Below are positions 18,143-24,474 of a stretch of 64,000 nt of DNA, one piece after another. The notes under the pieces are model-generated. The model was not told the origin of the DNA, did not search any database, and saw only the letters and a list, made by a program, of their open reading frames with translations. The translations under genes and the position numbers were made by a program. The DNA is taken from positions 1 to 64,000 of the forward strand of contig CACKFA010000002.1 in assembly GCA_902599335.1 (NCBI GenBank), given 5' to 3'. Numbering within the stretch: position 1 is the stretch's first letter; every line of letters starts with the position of its first letter. The DNA comes from an uncultured Pelagibacteraceae bacterium (lineage in GTDB: Bacteria > Pseudomonadota > Alphaproteobacteria > Pelagibacterales > Pelagibacteraceae).

Positions 18143-18911
18143 TAGCCATCCTTCCTGCGGACACAAAATAATTACAAGTTTCACATGTTCCATTAGGTTC
18201 AGGTGGTTTATTGTCATGAAGTATATCTAAATATTTTGTAAGAACTTTCATAAAGTTTTTAAGGTCATATTTTACTTCAGTAAATTTGAACGAAAAATCT
18301 ATAGAAATATTATCTGTATTTTTTAGCTGCTCAGGATAGATAAATACAAGACCTAATAAACTTGTTTTATTAATAGTAATTTTCTTTATTTTTTTTAAAG
18401 TTTCCTCAACACTTTTTTTAATTGAATCAGGTTTTTTAGCTCTACTATGTTCAGCTAAAAATTTTTCATCGGTTTCTAAATTTGAATATAATAGACTGTA
18501 ACCATGAAGTTGAGGTTCGTACTCATTGATTTTTTTCTCTAGATCCTTACTAAAATCTTTGCCATTTTTTTCTTTAAACTTAGATGTCTTATAATCAATA
18601 ATACCTGAGGTTCCATCCTCGAATTTAATAATAGCATCCCCTTTTCCTTTAATTCTAAAAAGTCTATTTTTGTTGTCTTTTAAAATTTTAGAAAAAAATG
18701 AAATATTAAATGGATCTATTGTTTCTCCTTCTTTAATATTTTTATCAATTTTTTTTACATCTCCCAAAAAATATTCTTTTTCCATACTGTCTAATGTTTG
18801 TGTCACTCCAGCAGAAATCATTTTGGGATAAAGATTAAAGTTTTTGCCTATGTAAGCACAATGATCGCACACGTATGACAATTCACTAGGGCTAATAGTA
18901 TAAATTTTCAT
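18132..18911 (-). CDS. Cas4-like PD-(D/E)XK nuclease with Fe-S-type cysteines
   Basis: The 259-aa protein has the layout of RecB/Cas4-family exonucleases. An N-terminal cysteine pair CDHC (15-18) precedes the nuclease core: GKGDAIIKF (Asp about 92), GIIDYKTSK (Asp about 106, Lys about 108) and the QLHGYSLLY motif near 134. A second cysteine pair, TCETC, lies near 243-246. Four cysteines flanking the core are typical of the Fe-S cluster of Cas4 and AddB nucleases. No CRISPR array or other cas gene is present, so a phage-type or plasmid-type recombination/replication role is more likely. It follows a ribbon-helix-helix regulator by 4 bases. Confidence 0.8.
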   Translation of the reverse strand: MKIYTISPSELSYVCDHCAYIGKNFNLYPKMISAGVTQTLDSMEKEYFLGDVKKIDKNIKEGETIDPFNISFFSKILKDNKNRLFRIKGKGDAIIKFEDGTSGIIDYKTSKFKEKNGKDFSKDLEKKINEYEPQLHGYSLLYSNLETDEKFLAEHSRAKKPDSIKKSVEETLKKIKKITINKTSLLGLVFIYPEQLKNTDNISIDFSFKFTEVKYDLKNFMKVLTKYLDILHDNKPPEPNGTCETCNYFVSAGRMANEK

Positions 18912-18915
18912 TAGT

Positions 18916-19098
18916 TTAATCTCCCCTCATATTCATAGGAATATTTTCATCTTCTAAGCATTTGTTGTTTACTAAGATCTTAACAACTTGAGCTCTTGAT
19001 AGGGTTACTCCTGGATGTAATGATACTGCTAGTTCTTCAATTTTTTTGTAACAATCGTGATCGATAGCTACAGATTTATACTTAGTTTTGTCTGTCAT
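18916..19098 (-). CDS. Small ribbon-helix-helix-like DNA-binding protein
   Basis: The 60-aa protein has a short beta strand (KYKSVAID) followed by two helices with a turn (CYKKIEELAVSL...SRAQVVKILVNN), the pattern of CopG/Arc-type repressors. It is the first gene of the minus-strand cluster containing the Cas4-like nuclease (4-nt gap). Two palindromes with the core GAAC-N4/5-GTTC lie 12 and 75 bases upstream of its ATG, which fits autoregulation. No toxin partner is recognised next to it. Confidence 0.65.
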   Translation of the reverse strand: MTDKTKYKSVAIDHDCYKKIEELAVSLHPGVTLSRAQVVKILVNNKCLEDENIPMNMRGD

Positions 19099-19109
19099 AT
19101 TTATCTTTC

Positions 19110-19124
19110 CGAACTAAAGGTTCG
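19110..19124. promoter_or_regulatory. Candidate operator palindrome (proximal) for the RHH gene
   Basis: CGAAC-TAAAG-GTTCG is a perfect 5-bp inverted repeat 11 bases before the RHH ATG. Its core recurs at 19173-19186, making it a plausible autoregulatory operator. Inferred from symmetry and position only. Confidence 0.45.
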
Positions 19125-19172
19125 CAAAAGATAAAATTTTTCTTACTGACTTTATACATATATTTACCTCAT

Positions 19173-19186
19173 TGAACCGTAGTTCA
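19173..19186. promoter_or_regulatory. Candidate operator palindrome (distal) for the RHH gene
   Basis: TGAAC-CGTA-GTTCA is a perfect 5-bp inverted repeat sharing GAAC/GTTC half-sites with 19110-19124, centred about 63 bases away. Spacing close to six helical turns would let dimers on both sites contact one another. Confidence 0.45.
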
Positions 19187-19228
19187 TTGGTTAATTTACA
19201 GGCAAATTTTTTATTGGGTCAGAGTACT

Positions 19229-19289
19229 TTCTAGCTTCGAAGAGAACACTTACGCTCAGGTATAAAAACCCCAAGTTCTCCCACTAGAA
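19229..19289. ncRNA. Candidate structured RNA or cruciform, element 1 of the 19.1-19.5 kb gap
   Basis: The 391-base stretch 19099-19489 has no gene. Within it, TTCTAG (19229-19234) pairs with CTAGAA (19284-19289), and GAGAAC (19242-19247) with GTTCTC (19275-19280), nested as one long stem with an internal loop. A small GGT/ACC hairpin is possible in the apical loop. The transcribed strand is unknown and no Rfam family is recognised. Confidence 0.4.
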
Positions 19290-19307
19290 TGAAACGCAAT
19301 TAACTCT

Positions 19308-19366
19308 GGAAGTTACAAATACATACTTTATCAAGTCAGTGAATTTTATATGTATATGTAACTTCC
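19308..19366. repeat. 18-bp inverted repeat (17/18 match), element 2 of the same gap
   Basis: Arms at 19308-19325 and 19349-19366 are inverted copies with one mismatch (GGAAGTTACAAATACATA-type arm), separated by 23 bases. They could form a 17-bp hairpin in RNA or a cruciform in DNA, or be a symmetrical protein-binding or replication site. There is no terminator-like T tract after either arm. The rest of the gap (19432-19495) holds two imperfect copies of a T8-AGGGC-x-CTCTA motif. Confidence 0.5.
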
Positions 19367-19489
19367 AAACAATTAAAAAATTCACTTAATTGATAGTAAT
19401 GATTCTTACAAGCCTTTTCAATATTTAAATTATTTTTTTTTAGGGCATAGCTCTATCCTATACTTTCCTATTTTTTTTAGGGCTCTGCT

Positions 19490-19666
19490 CTAGCTTTTTT
19501 TATTCTTTATTTTAAAACCATTTTTTTCTAAAACATTTATCAGATTCTTGAGCCTTTCATCTCTTGGTGTGTTTTGATCTCCAATGCTCTCAAAAAATAT
19601 AGGTTTTAAACCTTTTTTTTCTTTTGATTTAAAAAAGTTTTTTATTGATTGTATTTTTATTTTCAT
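19490..19666 (-). CDS. Small basic hypothetical protein (58 aa)
   Basis: Minus-strand ATG at 19666 is preceded by a strong Shine-Dalgarno AAAGGAGAAAC, and the frame stays open for 58 codons. The product is very basic (Lys-rich N-terminal half) with a C-terminal helix (DERLKNLINVLEKNGFKIKNKK). Strong ribosome-binding sites are rare in this AT-rich background, which supports translation. Function unknown. Confidence 0.5.
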   Translation of the reverse strand: MKIKIQSIKNFFKSKEKKGLKPIFFESIGDQNTPRDERLKNLINVLEKNGFKIKNKKS

Positions 19667-19759
19667 GTTTCTCCTTTAGCGTTTTATTTTAAGTCCTAGC
19701 AAGTAGAGTTATGTTCTAAATCAAGACTGATTAATTTATATCACACTAAAGCAAAATTA

Positions 19760-19966
19760 CTACTTTTCTGATTTATGATAGTCATGAAAATCACTAATTT
19801 CTCGAAATTTCTTTCTTTCTCTCTGCCATAAATAAAAAAAAATCAGGATTAATAATGGTTGCAAAATAACAAAAATAAGAATGTTAATTAATTCATAAGA
19901 CATACCAGTATGTTCAGCCATAATTTCGAGAACTATTACACACCAATTAAAAAAATCGTTTATCAT
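19760..19966 (-). CDS. Small single-span membrane protein
   Basis: The 68-aa protein has one long hydrophobic helix (about 26-48, INILIFVILQPLLILIFFYLW) followed by a basic, charged cytoplasmic tail. It overlaps the stop of the secreted-protein gene upstream by 4 nt, so both are coupled. Positive charges after the helix suggest an N-out topology. Function unknown. Confidence 0.55.
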   Translation of the reverse strand: MINDFFNWCVIVLEIMAEHTGMSYELINILIFVILQPLLILIFFYLWQRERKKFREISDFHDYHKSEK

Positions 19967-20526
19967 AATTTTTTATCAAAAATCTCTTTGCAAAGCTTAT
20001 TAGCTTCTAATACTGAAGGGACAAGTTTATCGAGTTTCCAGCTATTATTTCGAATATCAAAATATTTACTGGCTTTAAAGTCAATGCCATCAATTATTTC
20101 AATGTCAAATCTTTTTTCCTCAATATAAAAATTGTTTAATTTATAAATATATTCTTTAATTGGGAAAGATCCTAAAGATAGCAATACTCTGTAACCCATC
20201 AAGAATGGCTGAATATGATCGACTTGAGCCGTTACTTCTTCATCATTTATTTTTATTGGTATATTTTTGTTTAATAGTTGTTTTATATCTCCAGGCTGCT
20301 CGTATGTATAAAATGTAAAATTATGCCAAACTTTTTCACAGTTTTCATTAGAATTAATAAAAAAATTTAAACTATCTCCATGTATTACCTCACCATAAAC
20401 CCTTGCAAATACAAGGCTTTCATACTTGTCTATTTTCCATTCTTCTTCAGAAGCTTGGGCTTGATAAGCAAATACAAGAAAAAAAAGAGATAAATGTAAT
20501 AAAATAATAAGTAAAACTCTTTTCAT
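19963..20526 (-). CDS. Secreted hypothetical protein
   Basis: Unrecognised 187-aa protein with a signal peptide (about residues 1-25, cleavage after QAQA) and a beta-rich mature domain with cysteines near 58 and 179. It is in the middle of a three-gene unit whose members overlap by 4 nt on each side (20523-20526 and 19963-19966), so the small membrane protein downstream and the 61-aa protein upstream are probably made together with it. Confidence 0.58.
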   Translation of the reverse strand: MKRVLLIILLHLSLFFLVFAYQAQASEEEWKIDKYESLVFARVYGEVIHGDSLNFFINSNENCEKVWHNFTFYTYEQPGDIKQLLNKNIPIKINDEEVTAQVDHIQPFLMGYRVLLSLGSFPIKEYIYKLNNFYIEEKRFDIEIIDGIDFKASKYFDIRNNSWKLDKLVPSVLEANKLCKEIFDKKL

Positions 20527-20708
20527 GATTTGAGCTCCACTTTAATTCCCTCTTTTTTTAATAGAGAGACTATTTTATCTAATAATAAACTGTGATGGGT
20601 ACTGTTATTGATTTTAAATCTAAAGGTTTGTTTATAAACTGGATCGGAATTGTCATAAGATACAAATGTAGAGACGTGGCAATATTTATAGACCTGGTCT
20701 ATTTCCAT
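20523..20708 (-). CDS. Small hypothetical protein (61 aa), first of a coupled trio
   Basis: Soluble 61-aa protein with a central beta-like stretch (YKQTFRFKINNS) and an amphipathic C-terminal helix. It overlaps the next gene by 4 nt. The upstream region (59-145 bases from the start) contains a potential structured RNA, which would lie in its 5' leader if transcribed from that side. Function unknown. Confidence 0.48.
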   Translation of the reverse strand: MEIDQVYKYCHVSTFVSYDNSDPVYKQTFRFKINNSTHHSLLLDKIVSLLKKEGIKVELKS

Positions 20709-20766
20709 AAATTGTGGCTCCTTCTGTTGGTTGATTTTTTATGAGTTAGTAATTTGTAATTTGAAA

Positions 20767-20854
20767 TGGTTCCACCCCTTCGCTTATCGAGAGGTTTACG
20801 CAACAAGGGAGATAATGAAAATATTCGTAAACGGGCAAAAAGGAGTGGAATCCA
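20767..20854. ncRNA. Candidate structured RNA (unassigned) in the 20.7-21.0 kb gap
   Basis: The 313-base gap 20709-21021 has no gene but contains a closed fold. The outer stem pairs TGGTTCCACCCCTT (20767-20780) with AAGGAGTGGAATCCA (20840-20854), with one bulge and one mismatch. An inner stem pairs GTTTACG (20794-20800) with CGTAAAC (20826-20832). The internal loops are relatively G/C- and purine-rich (CTTATCGAGAGG, AACAAGGGAGATAA) compared with the surrounding AT-rich DNA. I cannot assign a family. Phage-type antisense RNAs and riboswitches should be tested. Strand is undecided. Confidence 0.5.
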
Positions 20855-21021
20855 ATGCATGATTCTATTTAAATCATTAATCTTTGGCTCTACTAAGTCT
20901 GAAATATGTTTTTAAAAAGATCTTGATTTTTTTTTAAATGACAAAATATTGCCATCATCAACTATTAAATTTATAATTGTTAAGGTTCTTTATTCTTAAG
21001 AATACTTTTTCAACTCTAAAT

Positions 21022-21408
21022 ATGAAACAACTAGAATTTGAATTTAATTCAATTGATCTTTCAGATTATTATGTTGCACATCAAGTTATTGATGAAGGAA
21101 ATAATCAAATATTTAGTTGGTCAGATACATTAAGTGATGATGGTAAAAAAATAAGATATCATGAATATATTTATAACACTCCAGATTGTATGGAATTTGA
21201 AAATTGGATTGAAGTAGAAAATAAATGGTTAAATAAATCAACTTTTAAGAAACTCTACGTATACTTAAAATCTCTTGAAAGACATCAAAATAGGCTTGAA
21301 AAAATGAAGAAATGTTTAGAAGAAAAAGATATTCCTTTTGAAGAGGGTGATTGGCAGACAATTGATAGAGATAGAGAAAGAGAAGTAATGAAACATAATT
21401 ACCATTAA
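21022..21408 (+). CDS. Acidic hypothetical protein
   Basis: Unrecognised 128-aa acidic soluble protein starting at the ATG at 21022; an upstream non-ATG start would add 15 poorly supported residues. It has Trp/Tyr-rich segments (IFSWSDTLSDDGKKIRYHEYIY) and a charged C-terminal helix. It precedes the restriction-type operon on the same strand by 120 bases and may be separately transcribed. Confidence 0.52.
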   Translation: MKQLEFEFNSIDLSDYYVAHQVIDEGNNQIFSWSDTLSDDGKKIRYHEYIYNTPDCMEFENWIEVENKWLNKSTFKKLYVYLKSLERHQNRLEKMKKCLEEKDIPFEEGDWQTIDRDREREVMKHNYH

Positions 21409-21527
21409 GCTCACCTAAAAGGCATTATTTAAGGCTGCATAAACTTGTTATGAATTAACATTATAGCATACTAGAATATATCTTGTAAAGTTTTCTGATT
21501 TATATCAAGATTAATTTTAATTTTTAC

Positions 21528-24110
21528 ATGTCTAATTTTAGTGAGAATGAAATAATACCTTTTGCACTTTCAATAATTGAAAATCATGTAGAAGGCATTA
21601 CTACATCAAACTTAATAATTCACTTAAGAGAATTAATGAAACCAGATGGAGACGATTTAGAAATTTTAAATAATAGAAATGATGACAAGTTTAGCCAAAA
21701 AGTAAGGAATTTAAAATCTCACAAAACACTGGAAAATAAGGGTTATGTTAAGTTTTATAATGATAAATTTTTTATTACTGAAAAAGGTATAAAATTTTTA
21801 AATGAAGTGCAGTCAGATACTTTAGATAAAAAATTATTAATCAATATTCATGAAGAAATCCCAATTAGTATAAGAACAAGTAACGTACTAAAAAATCAAG
21901 GAATTATATTTATAGAACAGTTGCTTGAATATACTGAAAAACAATTATTAACATTTCCAGGGGCTGGAACAGGAACCATAAAAGAAATTGAAAATATTCT
22001 ATATGATCTTGGATTTACAATTAATTCAAAAGTAAATTTTAAACTTAGTAATTATAAATCTGAGGAGAATAAAGATCCAAATGAATCAAAATATGAAAAG
22101 AAATTAAAAATTAATATTTTAGATGATTGGCCTATATCAGAGAGAACGTATAATGCTCTCAAAAATGAGGAAATAATTTTCTTGGGAGATTTATTAAGTC
22201 ACAATCTTAAAGATCTTTTAAAATTAAGAAATTTTGGTCGCAAATCATTGAAGGAAATAGAGGAATTTTTGATTAAAGAAGATGTTAAGGATATCTTAGT
22301 AGATCCAGTAATATGGAGTAAAATTAGAAAAGATTTAATTAAAAAAGAAAAAGAAAATAAATTATCTAATATTGAAATCCAAAATAATTTAAGGGGTATT
22401 AGAAAAACTTTATTTAAAGATTTTGAGCGATTTAAAGACAGCTATTTATCTGAAGAAAAAATTATAATTAAACAAGACATTTCAAATGATGCGTTAGAAA
22501 AGTTAATCATAGAAGATATAAATTATGTTTTATCTCTATTCACTGAAAAGATGAATTTAGTTTTCAAAGGTAGATATGGTTATATGCAAAATTTTGAAAC
22601 ACTTGAAGATTTAGGAAAAAAATTTAACGTAACAAGGGAAAGGGTAAGGCAATATGAAAGTGATATTAATAAAACTCTAATTAAAATAGGAAAAATTGAT
22701 AGATTCTCATTAGTTGAATTTTTTAATAAGTATAAATCTATTAGCTTTCATAAATTGTTTCCTCAACTAGATAAAAATTTTACCAACACTTCACACAGTA
22801 ATGCAGGTGGTGACATTACAAGAGACAGATTGGTTGTATTTATGGAGAGTTATTGTGGTGTAAAAGAAAACTATTTTACAACACCTGAAAGAGAACTTTG
22901 GAATTTTGACTCCGAAAGGTTGAAGGAAATTTTTGTTTTTACTCCTGCAGGAGTTTCAACTGATGATTTTATTGAAATTATAAAAGATAATTATGGTTAC
23001 GATGATTTTACTTCAAAATCAGCATTAGAATTTATGAATAAGAAAGAATTTATAAAAATTGTTAATGAAAAAGTATATCCAATTAAAATTAATAAAAATG
23101 AGGAGGTTGCTCATATTTTATTAAATTATCCAGATGGTTTGCATTGGAAAGAAGTTTGCAAGATTGGAAATAAATCTTACACAAAAAATAAGTGGGATTT
23201 AGAGAGAATTGTTGGGGACTCATCACTTTCAATGAATGGCAATCCTCATATTTATTTAATCGATAAGGGTAAACATAGATTGATAAAATATCTATTATTA
23301 GAAGTTGAAGATAAAGATGAAATTATTTCTCTTACTATTAATCTATTAAATGAACTAAATTTAGATCAAAGTGATCTTGAAAAAATTTATAAAAAAATAA
23401 TTGAGATAGAAAAATACCAAAATTTAAAATTTTATAATTTTAGAGCAATTATTAAAATTTTTGGAGAAGAAAAAGGGCTTTATCACACAGGTAAATCTGG
23501 TCAAAATACAATCAGTTTTAATAAAGATATTAAATCTATATCGCTAAAAGATAAAATTAGAGAGATTATTGAGAATTCTAATCATGAAATAAGTCAACAA
23601 GAAATAAATAAAAAGCTTCAAAAATCTAATGAGCAATTACCGTTATCTACCCATCTTGATAGTTTAGAAAATGAAAATGTCATATTTAAAATTAATCCAG
23701 GAATTTATTTAAATTTTAAAGATGCAATCAGACTTTGTGATCAAAGAGAAGTTGAAGAATATTTAGATGAAGTTTTAGATCAATATGAATTTATAACCAG
23801 TGTTTTTATTAGAGAGAAAATAAATGAAGATTTAGGATATGGGCTATCTACATCTTATTATACTTCTCTTGTTAAAGTCTTAGCTAAAGAAAATAATTGG
23901 TATTATGGTAGTAACTATTTGAGTAAAAAATTTAAAAAACAGATGCAGGTTGATCAATATGTTAAGATAAATTACGATGATAGCCTAAGTATAAATGAAA
24001 ATTTTGAAAATTTATCAAAAAAAATTGGTATTTCAAAAATGTATTTCAGTAATATTACACATCAAATGAAAGATACATTTAATACAGATTGGGTTCATCA
24101 AAATGATTAA
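21528..24110 (+). CDS. Multi-domain protein with two RNAP alpha-CTD-like domains and a sigma-70 region-4-like domain
   Basis: The 860-aa protein opens a tight operon with restriction-type genes. Residues about 10-95 look like a winged helix. Two helix-hairpin-helix repeats resemble the RNA polymerase alpha C-terminal domain: about 101-165, and about 192-252 with LLKLRNFGRKSLKEIEEFL, very close to the alpha-CTD DNA-binding motif. Residues about 322-390 match sigma-70 region 4 (ETLEDLGKKFNVTRERVRQYE). The rest (about 450-860) contains further helical or winged-helix-like segments such as EISQQEINKKLQ near 695. This is probably a DNA-binding regulator or a target-recognition subunit; no catalytic motif is visible. 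It overlaps the next gene by 8 nt. Confidence 0.75.
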   Translation: MSNFSENEIIPFALSIIENHVEGITTSNLIIHLRELMKPDGDDLEILNNRNDDKFSQKVRNLKSHKTLENKGYVKFYNDKFFITEKGIKFLNEVQSDTLDKKLLINIHEEIPISIRTSNVLKNQGIIFIEQLLEYTEKQLLTFPGAGTGTIKEIENILYDLGFTINSKVNFKLSNYKSEENKDPNESKYEKKLKINILDDWPISERTYNALKNEEIIFLGDLLSHNLKDLLKLRNFGRKSLKEIEEFLIKEDVKDILVDPVIWSKIRKDLIKKEKENKLSNIEIQNNLRGIRKTLFKDFERFKDSYLSEEKIIIKQDISNDALEKLIIEDINYVLSLFTEKMNLVFKGRYGYMQNFETLEDLGKKFNVTRERVRQYESDINKTLIKIGKIDRFSLVEFFNKYKSISFHKLFPQLDKNFTNTSHSNAGGDITRDRLVVFMESYCGVKENYFTTPERELWNFDSERLKEIFVFTPAGVSTDDFIEIIKDNYGYDDFTSKSALEFMNKKEFIKIVNEKVYPIKINKNEEVAHILLNYPDGLHWKEVCKIGNKSYTKNKWDLERIVGDSSLSMNGNPHIYLIDKGKHRLIKYLLLEVEDKDEIISLTINLLNELNLDQSDLEKIYKKIIEIEKYQNLKFYNFRAIIKIFGEEKGLYHTGKSGQNTISFNKDIKSISLKDKIREIIENSNHEISQQEINKKLQKSNEQLPLSTHLDSLENENVIFKINPGIYLNFKDAIRLCDQREVEEYLDEVLDQYEFITSVFIREKINEDLGYGLSTSYYTSLVKVLAKENNWYYGSNYLSKKFKKQMQVDQYVKINYDDSLSINENFENLSKKIGISKMYFSNITHQMKDTFNTDWVHQND

Positions 24111-24474
24111 AAACCCAAAGTGGAATTATACTGAACTAGTTTTGGCTTTAGAACTTTATATGAATTATAGACCAAATCCTCCTGGTAAAGACTCAAGGGA
24201 AGTGAGTCAATTAAGTTCACTTCTTAGACTAAACGCATTATCAGATGGATTAAGTATCAATAAAATTTTTAGAAACAATAATGGAGTAGCTATGAAACTT
24301 CAAAATTTTAGAAGATTTGATGAAAAATTTAAAGGACATGGTTTAAGAGCTGGTGGAGCACTTGAAAAAATTATATGGGAAAAATACCAAAACCAAACTA
24401 AACTAAAACAAACTTCAAAAAAAATAAGAGATAATATTGAAATAAAAATAAGAGAAAAAATAAATGTCCAATAA
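24103..24474 (+). CDS. Stand-alone McrA-type N-terminal domain protein (no HNH domain)
   Basis: The 123-aa protein matches the N-terminal domain of large HNH endonucleases of the ScoMcrA type: NPKWNYTELVLALELY, NPPGKDSREVSQLSSLL, FRNNNGVAMKLQNFRRFD and GLRAGGALEKIIWEKY, in the usual order. The HNH catalytic part is missing, and no frameshifted continuation appears downstream because the next gene starts inside its end (11-nt overlap). It may serve as a DNA-reading subunit for the ATPase and nuclease that follow. Family recall is from motif memory. Confidence 0.72.
   Translation: MIKNPKWNYTELVLALELYMNYRPNPPGKDSREVSQLSSLLRLNALSDGLSINKIFRNNNGVAMKLQNFRRFDEKFKGHGLRAGGALEKIIWEKYQNQTKLKQTSKKIRDNIEIKIREKINVQ

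Noticed and set aside
18132-18911. Cas4 of a CRISPR system
   Set aside because: No CRISPR array or other cas gene occurs in the window; the protein is described as Cas4-like only.
19432-19495. Intrinsic terminators at the two T8-AGGGC motifs
   Set aside because: T runs precede the weak hairpins on the plus strand, and on the minus strand A runs follow, so neither orientation gives a hairpin plus U tract.
20767-20854. SAM or other known riboswitch
   Set aside because: A short stretch (CTTATCGAGAGG) recalls the start of SAM-I riboswitches, but the other conserved elements are missing and the stem order differs.
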